Part shown: positions 1 to 8,632 of the stretch, piece after piece
How positions within the stretch are numbered: position 1 is the first letter of the stretch
Layout: each line of letters begins with the position of its first letter
NCBI GenBank assembly: GCA_030549835.1
Contig: JAUQQR010000009.1
Span: 1 to 41,431, forward strand
Source of the DNA: Thermoproteota archaeon
GTDB taxonomy: Archaea; Thermoproteota; Thermoprotei_A; Sulfolobales; Acidilobaceae
DNA length: 41,431 nt
Direction: 5' to 3'
Notes under the pieces: model-generated
What the model saw: only the letters and a program-made list of their open reading frames with translations
What the model was told of the DNA's origin: nothing
Databases searched by the model: none
Made by a program: the position numbers and the translations under genes

Positions 1-1
1 C

Positions 2-1474
2 TATGCTAACCCAGTTATAGCAACAAATTATGGAGTGAAATTCATAGAGGTTCTAAAAGATACAACAAAAATACCCCTATTCATAGGTATAACAACTACT
101 ATAAATGAATCCTACATATATGCTGACTACATAGTCCCTGATACTACCTACCTAGAAACTGGGACTAGCGGTGTACAGTTCCTATTATCTAGTGGTGCTG
201 GAGTCGTACGTGCCGAGACTTGGAGAAGCCCAGCTATAATGCCTCTCACAGAGTATATAGGGAATTGTCCCTATGGACACCCGAGATACGCCTCATTCTG
301 GGAGTTCTTCATAGATGTTGGTAAAGCACTCAGAATGCCAGGTTATGGTGAAAACGCTATCCCCGGAGTTAAGGGTAGGAAGCATGAGGGTAAACTATTC
401 CCTCTACACTGCTACTGGGAGTATATTCTAATGTCATTTGCTAACGCAGCGCTACATGCTAAAGATTTAAAGATTATACCTGAAAGTATTCCAGCTGATG
501 AAATCGAGTTTGTTAATAGAAATTACCCAATAGCTAAATTCAGAGACATACTACCACCCGACGAGTGGCCTTATGTAGCCTATGGTCTAGCTAGGGGAGG
601 AGTCTTCACAAGCTATGAGGAGAGCTTTGATACTAAAGGTATATCTAAGAGAAGCGTACCTGGTGATAGAATTCTAAGATTCTGGTATGATAAGCTAGCT
701 AAGACTAGAAATAACGTAACAGGAGAGAAATTCTGGGGAGGACCCAGGTATCTACCACCAGCTACATATGCCCCAGTACCTGGCGTGAAACTTGAAGGAG
801 AAAAGATTAAGGGACTCCATGGAATCCCATTAAAGACCCTATATAAAGACTATACGTTCAGACTATACTTCTCAACAGGACCCCTACTAACTAAGCATAG
901 GAGTACATTCTATTACTGGATAAGGCAAGTTATACCAGAGAACTATGCAATAATACACCCAGATGACGCGAGGAAGCTAGGTATAGAGACTGGTGACGTA
1001 ATTAGAGTAATTACACCCACAGGATCAATAGAGGTTCCAGTAGTAGTTGAGCCTACAACAATACCCGGAACTATACATATACCATATGGGCTAGGTAGAT
1101 GGGCCGATACTATAGTATCAAAGCCTAAGTACTTTAACTTAAATGATGAGAGCCTAAAGAGGATTATAGAAGAGCTCCCAGAAAAGGTCGAGATTCCCGA
1201 GGATGCAGTAAATCCCGTTAGGGGCCTCCCAGAATTCGTTAAGAAAATACTATTCACCAAGAGTCCTAGAGAATACTATGAGAGAGGCTTAGCTATAGAT
1301 GAGTGGAGGTTTAATGGAGTTACTCCAAACGTAGTTGAAATGCCTGATCCATCACTTGGAGGATGGCCTATGCAGTCATGGCTTGGAGCAGGTCAAGCAT
1401 ACTTTAGTAACCCTGCTAAAATTGAGAAGACGGGGAAGAAGCATAAGTTTAAGACAGCATTTATAGTCTGGTAA
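2..1474 (+). CDS. Molybdopterin oxidoreductase catalytic subunit, 3' part (tetrathionate-reductase-like)
   Basis: This is the C-terminal part of a DMSO-reductase-superfamily enzyme. The frame is open from base 2, before the first internal ATG, so the gene starts outside the window. About 490 residues are visible. The last 200 residues hold the molybdopterin-dinucleotide-binding beta-barrel, recognisable by IHPDDARKLGIETGDVIRV and the following TPTGSIEVPV stretch (near bases 950-1050) and by IPYGLGRWA. The upstream DYIVPDTTYLETGTSG segment is the usual 'substrate must be considered for deletion' loop region of the family. The overall shape resembles the A subunits of tetrathionate or related sulfur-oxyanion reductases, but the substrate cannot be decided without the N-terminal half and the neighbouring electron-transfer subunits. 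A pyrimidine-rich tract follows the stop. Confidence 0.85.
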   Translation, partial: YANPVIATNYGVKFIEVLKDTTKIPLFIGITTTINESYIYADYIVPDTTYLETGTSGVQFLLSSGAGVVRAETWRSPAIMPLTEYIGNCPYGHPRYASFWEFFIDVGKALRMPGYGENAIPGVKGRKHEGKLFPLHCYWEYILMSFANAALHAKDLKIIPESIPADEIEFVNRNYPIAKFRDILPPDEWPYVAYGLARGGVFTSYEESFDTKGISKRSVPGDRILRFWYDKLAKTRNNVTGEKFWGGPRYLPPATYAPVPGVKLEGEKIKGLHGIPLKTLYKDYTFRLYFSTGPLLTKHRSTFYYWIRQVIPENYAIIHPDDARKLGIETGDVIRVITPTGSIEVPVVVEPTTIPGTIHIPYGLGRWADTIVSKPKYFNLNDESLKRIIEELPEKVEIPEDAVNPVRGLPEFVKKILFTKSPREYYERGLAIDEWRFNGVTPNVVEMPDPSLGGWPMQSWLGAGQAYFSNPAKIEKTGKKHKFKTAFIVW

Positions 1475-1479
1475 TCAAC

Positions 1480-1514
1480 ATCTACTTCCAATTCTTTCCC
1501 TCTCCTTTCTTTAG
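1480..1514 (+). terminator. Pyrimidine-rich tract, possible terminator
   Basis: Directly after the oxidoreductase stop codon lies a stretch made almost wholly of T and C, ending before the convergent PAN gene. Archaeal RNA polymerase commonly terminates at T-rich tracts without a hairpin. Position between two convergent genes fits. No stem-loop was seen. Confidence 0.35.
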
Positions 1515-1524
1515 ATTAAGCATT

Positions 1525-2697
1525 CTATAGAGTTATACTATTTAACTGGTTTAACCTAGAATATTTTCTCTTCATAACCTTCTTTAAGGCGTAGTTGAAG
1601 TCTTCTAGACTTACTACTTTAGAGTTTCTCCTGATTGCAGAGTATACTGCTTCTACTACTAGGATTCTAATATCTGCTCCGCTAAACCCCTCAGTTCTAC
1701 TAGCGATCTCTTCTAGGTCTACATCGTCACCTAATGGTACTTTTCTAGTATGTATTCTTAGTATCTCTACTCTCTCTATCTTATCCGGTAGTGGTAGTTC
1801 TATTATTCTATCAAATCTTCCAGGTCTTAGGAGTGCTGGGTCTAGTAGGTCTATTCTATTTGTTGCTGCTATTATCTTAACATTTGATAGTGGATTGAAT
1901 CCATCAATTTCTGCTAGTAATTGTAGCATTGTTCTCTGTACTTCTCTATCTCCGCTTGTACCTAGATCTAGCCTCTTAGCTCCTATAGCATCTATCTCAT
2001 CAATAAATAGTATGCTTGGAGCCTTCTCCCTAGCAAGTTTAAAGACTTCTCTAACTATCCTAGCACCCTCTCCTATAAACTTATTCACTAGCTCACTAGC
2101 AGTAATCTTTATGAATGTTACTTGACTCTCCCCAGCTAGAGCTCTAGCCAGTAAAGTCTTACCAGTACCTGGTGGTCCATGCAATAGTATACTTTTAGGA
2201 GGCTCTACCCCCATCTTAATAAATAACTCTGGGTTCTTAAGTGGGAGTATTACTATCTCGTAGAGCTCTCTAATCTGCTCTTTAAGACCACCTATATCAT
2301 TAAATGTAACTTTAGGCTTCTCCTCTACTACCATAGCCTTAACAGTTGTATCATAGTAGCTCGGTAGTATATCTACAATAGCTGATCCTCTACTATTAAG
2401 TGCTACTATAGTTCCAGGCTTAATCTTAGACTTATCAACTTTATCTGCTATAGTAACTATGAGGTTTGGTCCCGAGCTACTCTTAACAAGGTATCTATCA
2501 TTATCTAGGATATCTAAGACTACAGCTTCAATATGTGGAGGTGAGAGTAGCTTAGTAATCTCTTCCCTATAATATTCTAAGTCTCTCTCTAGGCTAACCT
2601 TAGCTTGAGTTAATAACTTAACTCTCTCTCTTAGAATCTTAACTTCAAGCTTATCATCGCTAGTATGAAGTTTATCGTTATAAGACACAACCTCCAC
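1525..2697 (-). CDS. pan: Proteasome-activating nucleotidase (PAN AAA+ ATPase)
   Basis: PAN forms a hexameric ring that unfolds substrates and feeds them to the 20S proteasome. The 390-residue protein has the family layout: an N-terminal coiled coil (about 17-50), an OB-fold (about 55-115) and an AAA+ module with Walker A GPPGTGKT (174-181), Walker B ILFIDEID (229-236) and arginine-finger region RPGRFDR (291-297). The start is GTG at 2697; a second GTG three codons later is also possible, neither has a well-spaced ribosome site. The gene is divergent from MBF1. Oddity: the C-terminus reads NQLNSITL and lacks the hydrophobic-Tyr-X tail that docks archaeal PAN and eukaryotic Rpt subunits into the 20S alpha ring. 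A Cdc48-type ATPase is less likely because there is one AAA domain and a coiled coil. Confidence 0.93.
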   Translation of the reverse strand: MEVVSYNDKLHTSDDKLEVKILRERVKLLTQAKVSLERDLEYYREEITKLLSPPHIEAVVLDILDNDRYLVKSSSGPNLIVTIADKVDKSKIKPGTIVALNSRGSAIVDILPSYYDTTVKAMVVEEKPKVTFNDIGGLKEQIRELYEIVILPLKNPELFIKMGVEPPKSILLHGPPGTGKTLLARALAGESQVTFIKITASELVNKFIGEGARIVREVFKLAREKAPSILFIDEIDAIGAKRLDLGTSGDREVQRTMLQLLAEIDGFNPLSNVKIIAATNRIDLLDPALLRPGRFDRIIELPLPDKIERVEILRIHTRKVPLGDDVDLEEIASRTEGFSGADIRILVVEAVYSAIRRNSKVVSLEDFNYALKKVMKRKYSRLNQLNSITL

Positions 2698-2786
2698 CGT
2701 CTACTCTATGAGCATAGTAAAGCTATAGGTAGGTAGGCTAGTTAATACTCTAGTAATCTCCTAAGCTTAACTCAACCATATGTACA

Positions 2787-2823
2787 TTTAAATCTCTAGT
2801 ACCCTAACTAGTACATTGGAGGA
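2787..2823 (+). promoter_or_regulatory. Box A promoter and ribosome site of the MBF1 operon
   Basis: A TTTAAAT box A at 2787-2793 would place transcription start near 2815. A perfect GGAGGA ribosome site lies at 2818-2823, five bases before the TTG start at 2829. This leader serves the five-gene operon that follows. Confidence 0.6.
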
Positions 2824-2828
2824 CAGTA

Positions 2829-3329
2829 TTGACTACTAGAGATGTACTCTACTGTGAAATATGTGGAGTTAAAGCAGAGAATCTCTACAGAGTATTAATT
2901 GATGAATCTGAATTCAATATATGTGCTAGGTGCCTTAGTAAGTTAGGCTCTAAAGCTATAATTATAACTCAGCAAGAGAGAAGAAGAGAAGAGAATAAAC
3001 CTAAAGCTAAAGCTAAGCCAGTTAAAACTTACCCTCCTGAAGGCTACGATTTAGTAGAGGATTTTGGTGAAAGAGTTAAGAGAGCTAGAGAAGAGAGGGG
3101 GTGGAGTGAGAAGGTTCTAGCACAGAAGCTTAGAGTAAGCATTGATGTTATTAGAAGGATAGAATCTGGTAAGTATAAGCCAACAATACATTTGGCTCGA
3201 AGCTTAGAGAATATACTTAAAATTAAACTCTTAACACCCACTGAGGAGGCTGAAGAGGAGGTTATATCAAAGCCTGATAAGGTTACTTTAGGAGATATTG
3301 TTGTTATTAGGAAGAGAGGTGAGAAGTAG
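2829..3329 (+). CDS. mbf1: Multiprotein bridging factor 1 homologue (zinc ribbon + Xre-type HTH)
   Basis: Archaeal MBF1 is a small protein associated with transcription and with the translating ribosome. The 166 residues show an N-terminal zinc ribbon with Cys9, Cys12, Cys32 and Cys35, a basic lysine-rich linker (about 50-68), and a helix-turn-helix domain (about 80-134) with the typical KLRVSIDVIRRIESGKYKP segment. TTG start at 2829 is fixed by GGAGGA five bases upstream. It is the first gene of an operon with HflX, Trm56, TFE and a DNA methyltransferase. Its TAG stop is followed immediately and in the same frame by the HflX coding sequence. Confidence 0.93.
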   Translation: MTTRDVLYCEICGVKAENLYRVLIDESEFNICARCLSKLGSKAIIITQQERRREENKPKAKAKPVKTYPPEGYDLVEDFGERVKRAREERGWSEKVLAQKLRVSIDVIRRIESGKYKPTIHLARSLENILKIKLLTPTEEAEEEVISKPDKVTLGDIVVIRKRGEK

Positions 3330-4445
3330 CTGGCTGACAAAGCATATCTCATAATACCTAGAAGTTTAGAAGATCAGCTAGAAGAAGCTAAAATACTAGC
3401 TGAGATAGCCGGCTATGAGGTAGTAAGAGTATGGAGGAGTAGGTATACCTGGAGGCTTGGTAGGGGACTTATAGAGGATATTGCTAAGGCTGTGAGAGAG
3501 GATAAGCCGAGCATAATAATATTCTATGGTGATTTAAAACCATCATCATCATTCCAGATCACCAAGAAAGCTATGGTTAGAGTTATAGATAGGGTTTTAT
3601 TAATACTAGAGATATTTACTAAACATGCTGGTACTAGGGAAGCACTACTCCAGATAGAAATGGCTAGAATAAAGCACGAGTTACCTCTCATTAGAGAGTT
3701 AATTAGGAGGAGTAAGCTAGGAGAGCTTCCAGGATTCCTAGGACCTGGAGGATACGCTATAGATAGCTACTATAAGCATCTAACTAGTAGACTCTCTAAG
3801 ATAAGAAGAGAGCTAGAGAAGCTTAGATTAACTAGGAGGTATAGGTTAGAGTCTAGGAGAGAGAAGGGGTTTCCCCACGTTGTCCTAGTAGGCTATGCGT
3901 CTGCAGGTAAAACATCAATATTCAATAAGCTTACAGGCGATCGTAGGATAGTTGGAGAAGAATATTTCACAACACTACACCCAAAACATACAGCTATAAA
4001 AGTCAATGGATTCAATATAATACTTATAGATACTATTGGATTTATTAGAGATATCCCCCCAGAGATTATTGAAGCTTTCCATATCGTATTAGAGGAGATT
4101 AAGTACTCTGATGCAATAATATTTGTTGTCGATATATCTGAAGACGACCATACTATTAGGGATAAGGTTAGGGCTGGGATTAAGACTTTAGCTAAGTTAG
4201 AAGCATTAGGTATACCCTTAATTATAGCAGCTAATAAGGTAGATAAGATTGAACCTAAGATACTAGAATATAGGCTTAATCTCTTATCTAATCTAGTAGA
4301 CAATCTCAAACCAAAACCTACGATAATACCTACATCAGCTACTCTAGGCTCTGGTTTAAACGAGCTGGTTGAGGCTATAGCTAAAACTCTGGGTTTAAGC
4401 ATGAGGAGGAGTGAAGTAGTTGAGCACGCTGAAAAACCCTTCTAG
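3330..4445 (+). CDS. hflX: HflX-family GTPase, apparently CTG-initiated
   Basis: HflX GTPases bind the ribosome and act in ribosome splitting or rescue. The gene is longer than its first internal GTG (3492) suggests: the frame is open back to the MBF1 stop at 3327-3329 and codes for the family's N-terminal domain ([20 protein letters not shown]). No ATG, GTG or TTG lies between that stop and 3492. The best start is CTG 3330, seven bases after GAGGTGA at 3316-3322, a close match to the archaeal anti-Shine-Dalgarno. That gives 371 residues, close to the usual archaeal size. GTPase motifs are G1 GYASAGKT (188-195), G2 region [10 protein letters not shown]3 DTIGF (234-238), G4 NKVD and G5 TSAT; GPGG precedes the helical linker. 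Read-through of the MBF1 stop is the alternative. Confidence 0.9.
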   Translation: MADKAYLIIPRSLEDQLEEAKILAEIAGYEVVRVWRSRYTWRLGRGLIEDIAKAVREDKPSIIIFYGDLKPSSSFQITKKAMVRVIDRVLLILEIFTKHAGTREALLQIEMARIKHELPLIRELIRRSKLGELPGFLGPGGYAIDSYYKHLTSRLSKIRRELEKLRLTRRYRLESRREKGFPHVVLVGYASAGKTSIFNKLTGDRRIVGEEYFTTLHPKHTAIKVNGFNIILIDTIGFIRDIPPEIIEAFHIVLEEIKYSDAIIFVVDISEDDHTIRDKVRAGIKTLAKLEALGIPLIIAANKVDKIEPKILEYRLNLLSNLVDNLKPKPTIIPTSATLGSGLNELVEAIAKTLGLSMRRSEVVEHAEKPF

Positions 4446-4986
4446 GATCTATGGTAAAGTCTATGTGCTAAGATTAGGTCATAGGGTAGGAAGGGATAAG
4501 AGGATTACTACTCATGTAGGACTTGTTGCTAGAGCTTTTGGAGCTAACGGCTTTATTATTGAAGGAATATGTGATGATAGTGTTATGAGCTCTATAGCTA
4601 AAGCTCTCAGTATATGGGGTGGGCATATGCTCCTAGACTGTGGTGTTCAAGGCTTAGAATATGTTAAGTCATGGAGAGAGAGTGGTGGAGAAGTTATCCA
4701 CTTAACTATGTATGGGCTTCCACTTGATGATATTATAGATTATATTAGAGTATCCCCTAAGCCCAAGCTAATAATAGTTGGTGCTGAGAAAGTAGAGAGG
4801 ATATATTATAATGTATCAGATTACAATATAGCAGTGGGGCATCAGCCTCATAGCGAAGTCTCAGCCCTAGCAATATTCCTTGATAGATTATTTAGGGGTC
4901 AGTGGACTAATATAGAGTTTGAGGGGGCAAAACTGAAGATAATACCTTCTATAAGGGGGAAGAGAGTGGTAAAGATTGAGTACTGA
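4420..4986 (+). CDS. trm56: tRNA (cytidine(56)-2'-O)-methyltransferase, SPOUT family
   Basis: aTrm56 methylates the 2'-OH of C56 in the T-loop of archaeal tRNAs using S-adenosylmethionine. The 188-residue protein shows both conserved ends of the family: [20 protein letters not shown] (about 16-35) and [18 protein letters not shown], part of the trefoil-knot cofactor site. The start is TTG at 4420, preceded by GAGGAGGA at 4403-4410. The gene overlaps the end of hflX by 26 bases and the start of tfe by 11, so translation is probably coupled. Length and motif spacing are normal. Confidence 0.93.
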   Translation: MSTLKNPSRIYGKVYVLRLGHRVGRDKRITTHVGLVARAFGANGFIIEGICDDSVMSSIAKALSIWGGHMLLDCGVQGLEYVKSWRESGGEVIHLTMYGLPLDDIIDYIRVSPKPKLIIVGAEKVERIYYNVSDYNIAVGHQPHSEVSALAIFLDRLFRGQWTNIEFEGAKLKIIPSIRGKRVVKIEY

Positions 4987-5542
4987 AAAGATTATGAAGA
5001 GTCTAGAGAGGCTAGTAGAGTCTATAGCTAATAGTAATGAAGTTGATCCTCAGAAGGCGAAACACGTATTTAAGCTAGTCTTAGAGTATAGCCTTAGAGG
5101 AGGTAATGGATTAACCGATATTGAGCTAGAAGAGCTTACAGGCTATAAACAAGCTGAGATAAGGAGAATTCTTAGAATATTCTATGACGCAAAAATAATA
5201 ACTTATAATAAGAGTAAGCATCCAGAGCTCGATACTGTCAGGTACTACTGGAAGATAGACTTAGACTCTATGAATATGACTCTACTTAAAATGAAAAAAG
5301 CAGTATTAAGTAAGTTAAAACAAAGACTTGAATATGAGTATAATAATGAGTTCTATAAGTGCCCAGAAGATGGATCTAGGTATACTTTTAGTGAAGCTTT
5401 TAACCAAGAATTTAAATGCCCCAAATGCGGCGCAATACTTCAAAGAGAAGATAATAGTGAGATTATTAAGGAATTAAATAATGTTGTTAAGAGGCTTGAA
5501 GAGGAGATAAAGAGGGATGAGAGAAAAGTATATAGTAGTTGA
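4976..5542 (+). CDS. tfe: Transcription initiation factor E alpha subunit (TFE)
   Basis: TFE helps open promoter DNA and stabilises the RNA polymerase clamp. The 188-residue protein has an N-terminal winged helix (about 10-100; [20 protein letters not shown] is the recognition region) and a C-terminal zinc ribbon in which the second knuckle CPKCG is complete and the first is reduced to CPEDG. A charged coiled tail follows. TTG at 4976 overlaps the end of trm56; GGGGGA lies upstream in that gene. Its 3' end overlaps the methyltransferase gene by 26 bases. The neighbourhood with trm56 and hflX is an information-processing operon. Confidence 0.93.
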   Translation: MSTEKIMKSLERLVESIANSNEVDPQKAKHVFKLVLEYSLRGGNGLTDIELEELTGYKQAEIRRILRIFYDAKIITYNKSKHPELDTVRYYWKIDLDSMNMTLLKMKKAVLSKLKQRLEYEYNNEFYKCPEDGSRYTFSEAFNQEFKCPKCGAILQREDNSEIIKELNNVVKRLEEEIKRDERKVYSS

Positions 5543-6530
5543 CCTATTCTCAGGTGGGGGTGGATACGCTAGAGGATTCGAAGAATCTGGCTTCAAAGTC
5601 ATAGCTGCTATAGACAACTATCCCCCAGCAGCTAAGACTTATAAAGCAAACTTCCCCCACGCGGCAATGATAGTAGAGGATATAAAAGATGTAACATATA
5701 GGGATATAGTAGATGTTACTGGCTATAATAGAGGAGACATTAATGTAGTCATAGCTAGCCCTCCATGCGAGCCTTTTACATCAGCTAACCCAAATAGAAT
5801 GAAAAACCCTATAGATAGGCTCTACAGCGACCCTATAGGTAATCTTTTCCTACACGCTATAAGGCTCATTGGAGAGTTTGAGCCAGAGGTTTTTGTTATA
5901 GAGAATGTTCCAGGTATTCTAGAAGAGCCTATAAAGAAAGCTATAAGGTATGAGTTAAAACGGATAGGTTACGACAAGGTATACTTTAATATACTTAAAG
6001 CTGAAGACTATGGTAGCCCTAGTGAGAGAGTCAGAGTATTTATATCAAATATTAAACTAAGCCCACCTAAGAATCCAGGTCCTACTGTAGAAGATTCCAT
6101 AAAAGATCTACCAGAGCCAGGCTCACCTTATCCTCCAAACCATGAGTATCCAGAAGAAGTGCCTAGAAGACATAAGAGGAGAGTAGCTAAATTAAAATGG
6201 GGAGAATCTCTAATATACTTCCAAGGTGCAGATAACAGTAAACATCCAAACTACATAAAACTACACCCTATGAGGAGAGCTCCAACAATAATGGGCTCAA
6301 CAAGGCTAATACACCCATATGAGCCTAGACTATTAACAGTAAGAGAGCAAGCAAGACTAATGGGATTCCCAGACTACCACATATTCCTAGGAGGCAGAGA
6401 CTCACAATACAATATGGTTGGAGAAGCAGTACCACCACCACTCGCAAAAGCCATAGCAGACTACATAGTACAAATGATAAGAAAAAGAATAGAGGGAGCA
6501 CAAACAGTTCCCCGCTCTAGGTCTTTGTAG
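5517..6530 (+). CDS. DNA (cytosine-5-)-methyltransferase, orphan
   Basis: A C5-methyltransferase that would transfer a methyl group from S-adenosylmethionine to cytosine. All core motifs are present in 337 residues: motif [21 protein letters not shown] (7-26), motif IV SPPCEPFT with catalytic Cys84, motif VI ENVPG (129-133), motif VIII PSERVRVF, and motif X GEAVPPPLAKAI (302-313). The target-recognition region (about 180-270) is short. ATG 5517 follows GGAG/GAGG sequences at 5502-5516 and overlaps tfe by 26 bases. No restriction endonuclease is nearby, so it is an orphan or housekeeping enzyme. PCE replaces the more usual PCQ. Some Dnmt2-like relatives act on tRNA, so an RNA substrate is not excluded; the tail GAQTVPRSRSL looks unconserved. 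Confidence 0.9.
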   Translation: MREKYIVVDLFSGGGGYARGFEESGFKVIAAIDNYPPAAKTYKANFPHAAMIVEDIKDVTYRDIVDVTGYNRGDINVVIASPPCEPFTSANPNRMKNPIDRLYSDPIGNLFLHAIRLIGEFEPEVFVIENVPGILEEPIKKAIRYELKRIGYDKVYFNILKAEDYGSPSERVRVFISNIKLSPPKNPGPTVEDSIKDLPEPGSPYPPNHEYPEEVPRRHKRRVAKLKWGESLIYFQGADNSKHPNYIKLHPMRRAPTIMGSTRLIHPYEPRLLTVREQARLMGFPDYHIFLGGRDSQYNMVGEAVPPPLAKAIADYIVQMIRKRIEGAQTVPRSRSL

Positions 6531-6589
6531 GTTTTCCTAGGGCTAATTATGCCTTTATCCTAAGCTTTATTAAGGCTACTAGTCACTCC

Positions 6590-6722
6590 ACCTGGAGATC
6601 ATGGGCACTCTCCCGGGCCTAACAACACTAGGCTCACATCTAGTCTTAGCCACCAGGCTCATCCTAGGATTAGAAATCATAGCTTATAAGCATTTCCTCA
6701 AACATAGAGAAGAAACAGCCCG
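6590..6722. repeat. Dispersed structured repeat, copy A (decayed)
   Basis: This stretch resembles part of 40846-41014. Shared blocks, in the same order, are a CTCCA/TGGAG-type hairpin followed by TCATGGG, then AACAACAC with a GGCTC.CATC block, then GATTAGAAATCA, GCTTATAAGCATTTCCTC and GAAGAAACAGCC. The GCTTATAAGC core is palindromic. Distances between blocks differ by about 35 bases, so both copies have lost or gained sequence. There is no open reading frame of note. It may be the end of a mobile element (for example of the TnpB class), but no transposase is visible. The rest of 6531-6769 holds only a weak GCCTT/AAGGC inverted repeat (6551-6576). Confidence 0.6.
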
Positions 6723-6769
6723 AGTATCATGCTAGCATTAATTGCAAAGAAAGCTTAGGCATAAGGTTA

Positions 6770-6858
6770 TGGCGCCGGGGGCGGGATTCGAACCCGCGCG
6801 CCCCCAGAGGGGCAACGGGTCTCAAGCCCGTCCCCTTAGTCCGCTCGGGCACCCCGGC
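6770..6858 (-). tRNA. tRNA-Ser (anticodon UGA), CCA encoded
   Basis: The minus strand folds as a type II tRNA: acceptor GCCGGGG/CCCCGGC (6852-6858 with 6774-6780), anticodon stem ACGGG/CCCGT with loop CTTGAGA giving anticodon TGA, a long variable arm CCCCTCTGGGG, and T-arm GCGGG-TTCGAAT-CCCGC. The discriminator is G at 6773, as expected for serine, and CCA is encoded at 6770-6772. Reading the loop with an offset would suggest leucine GAG, but the five-pair stem and G73 favour serine. It lies 78 bases downstream of rps10 in the same direction, an arrangement known for the crenarchaeal S7/EF-1alpha/S10 operon. Confidence 0.93.
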
Positions 6859-6873
6859 ACCATATGATATTTT

Positions 6874-6888
6874 AATATTAAAAGCTTA
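6874..6888 (-). promoter_or_regulatory. AT-rich box A in front of tRNA-Ser
   Basis: A symmetric TTTTAATATTAAAA element lies about 20-28 bases upstream of the tRNA 5' end on the minus strand, the right distance for a TATA-type promoter. The tRNA could therefore be made both from this promoter and by read-through from rps10. Confidence 0.5.
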
Positions 6889-6935
6889 TGGGGGTTATGT
6901 TTTCTCTTTTAAATTAACTTAGGGGTCTAGTATGG

Positions 6936-7250
6936 TTATCTTGTAAGTTGTTTTATCTCTATATATACGTCTTGTGGTACTTGTATTCTCATTAGTCTTC
7001 GTAGTACTCTTTCATCTGCTTCTATGTCTATTAGTCTCTTGTGTATTCTTAGTTCCCAGTGTTCCCAGTATTTTGATCCTTCTCCATGTGGTAGTTTGAA
7101 TGTTGGTATTTCAAGTCTTTTTGTTGGTAGTGGTACTGGACCTCTTATCCTTACTCCTGATTTTTCTGCTACATCTTTTATTTGTGCTACTACTTCTTCA
7201 AGGTTTTTAACATTTGTACTCCACAGCCATATTCTAATCTTAAATGGCAT
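6936..7250 (-). CDS. rps10: 30S ribosomal protein S10 (uS10)
   Basis: S10 is a head protein of the small ribosomal subunit. The 104-residue sequence shows the family pattern from [17 protein letters not shown] to [20 protein letters not shown] and the conserved [20 protein letters not shown] at 7250 lies six bases after GAGGTC. The gene follows EF-1alpha with a 22-base gap and precedes tRNA-Ser, so the three are probably one transcription unit. Confidence 0.97.
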   Translation of the reverse strand: MPFKIRIWLWSTNVKNLEEVVAQIKDVAEKSGVRIRGPVPLPTKRLEIPTFKLPHGEGSKYWEHWELRIHKRLIDIEADERVLRRLMRIQVPQDVYIEIKQLTR

Positions 7251-7272
7251 TTGTTTGACCTCTTATTAGTGT

Positions 7273-8586
7273 TTATTTGGCTTTAACTTCTACTTTAGCT
7301 TTAGCAACATCTGTTACTATGCCAATACCTATTGTTCTATTCATATCTCTCATTGCGAATCTTCCTAATGCTGGAAACTCGCTGAACTTCTCTACAACTA
7401 GAGGCTTTATTGGCTTAAACTTTACTATTGCTGATTCTCCTGGTTTAAGGAATTGGGGCTTCTCCTCTAATACCTTACCTGTTCTCGGATCTAGCTTAGC
7501 TACTATCTCAGTCATCCTAGCACTTACACTAGCTGTATGTATATGTATTACTGGGGTATATCCAAGTGTTAGAGCACTTGGATGCCATACTACGAATAGT
7601 CTAGCTGTAAACTCTTCAGCTACAGTTGGTGGGCTATCGACACTACCTGCTACATCTCCGCGCTTAACCTCTTCTTTTGATACACCTCTAAGAGCAAAGC
7701 CTATGTTATCTCCTGGCTCTGCCTTAGGTAGATCTTGGTAGTGCATTTGTATACTTCTAACCTCAGCAACTATACCTGGAGGCATTACCGCTATCTTATC
7801 TCCGACTCTTAAGACTCCAGTCTCTACCCTACCAACAGGTACTGTACCGGCTCCAGGTATAGAGTATACTCCAGATATAGGTATTCTTAGAGGTTTATCA
7901 ATAGGCTTCTGGGGGACTTTAAGCTGATCTAAAGCCTCAACAATTGTAACTCCTGTATACCATGGCATATTAGGGCTTCTCTCTATAAGGTTCTCACCTA
8001 GCCACCCACTTGTTGGTATAAATGGGACTACATCTGGGTTATAGCCAATACTTTTCATAAACTTCTTTAATACAGCAGTTATCTCATCATACCTCTTCTT
8101 ATCGTAATTAACTTCTGAAGCATCCATCTTATTAATAGATACAATAACCTGATCTATACCTAGCGTCTTAGCTAGTAGCAAGTGCTCTCTAGTCTGACCT
8201 TCAGGGCTCATACCAGCCTCAAACTCGCCCCTCCTTGCTGATACTACTAGGAGAGCAGCGTCAGCCTGGCTTGCTCCCGTTATCATGTTCTTAACGAAGT
8301 CTCTATGACCGGGGGCATCTATGATAGTGAAATAGTATCTCTTAGTCTCGAATTTAACGAAAGCAGGATCTATTGTTATTCCTCTATCTCTCTCTTCCTT
8401 CATCTTATCTAGTATCCATGCAAACTTGTTATCTTCTTTACCTCTACTCTTTGCCAAATTTTCTATTTCCCTAAACTTCTTCTCATCAATAAATCCTAGC
8501 CTCCAGAGTAGATGACCTACTAGAGTACTCTTACCATGATCTACGTGACCTATTACTACTAGGTTTAAGTGAGGCTTTTCAGACAC
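7273..8586 (-). CDS. tuf: Translation elongation factor EF-1alpha (aEF1A)
   Basis: The GTPase that delivers aminoacyl-tRNA to the ribosome. The 437 residues carry GHVDHGKST (G1), DAPGHRDF (G3), NKMD (G4) and the two C-terminal beta-barrels (domain 2 starting near IPISGVYSIPGAGTVPVGRV). Length and motifs are standard. GTG at 8586 is fixed by a GGAGGTG ribosome site at about 8594-8600, in the gap after rps7, so EF-1alpha can be translated strongly from the shared transcript. It lies between rps7 and rps10. Confidence 0.98.
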   Translation of the reverse strand: MSEKPHLNLVVIGHVDHGKSTLVGHLLWRLGFIDEKKFREIENLAKSRGKEDNKFAWILDKMKEERDRGITIDPAFVKFETKRYYFTIIDAPGHRDFVKNMITGASQADAALLVVSARRGEFEAGMSPEGQTREHLLLAKTLGIDQVIVSINKMDASEVNYDKKRYDEITAVLKKFMKSIGYNPDVVPFIPTSGWLGENLIERSPNMPWYTGVTIVEALDQLKVPQKPIDKPLRIPISGVYSIPGAGTVPVGRVETGVLRVGDKIAVMPPGIVAEVRSIQMHYQDLPKAEPGDNIGFALRGVSKEEVKRGDVAGSVDSPPTVAEEFTARLFVVWHPSALTLGYTPVIHIHTASVSARMTEIVAKLDPRTGKVLEEKPQFLKPGESAIVKFKPIKPLVVEKFSEFPALGRFAMRDMNRTIGIGIVTDVAKAKVEVKAK

Positions 8587-8632
8587 TTAAACCACCTCCA
8601 AACATACCTATCTATCTCTAGGATTTTAAAGT

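Noticed and set aside
3492-4445. HflX start at GTG 3492
   Set aside because: It would delete conserved N-terminal residues that are encoded in the same open frame back to the MBF1 stop, and it has no ribosome site as good as GAGGTGA at 3316.
6773-6858. Reading the minus-strand tRNA as tRNA-Leu (GAG)
   Set aside because: With the five-pair stem ACGGG/CCCGT the loop is CTTGAGA, so the anticodon is TGA; the discriminator G also fits serine, not leucine.
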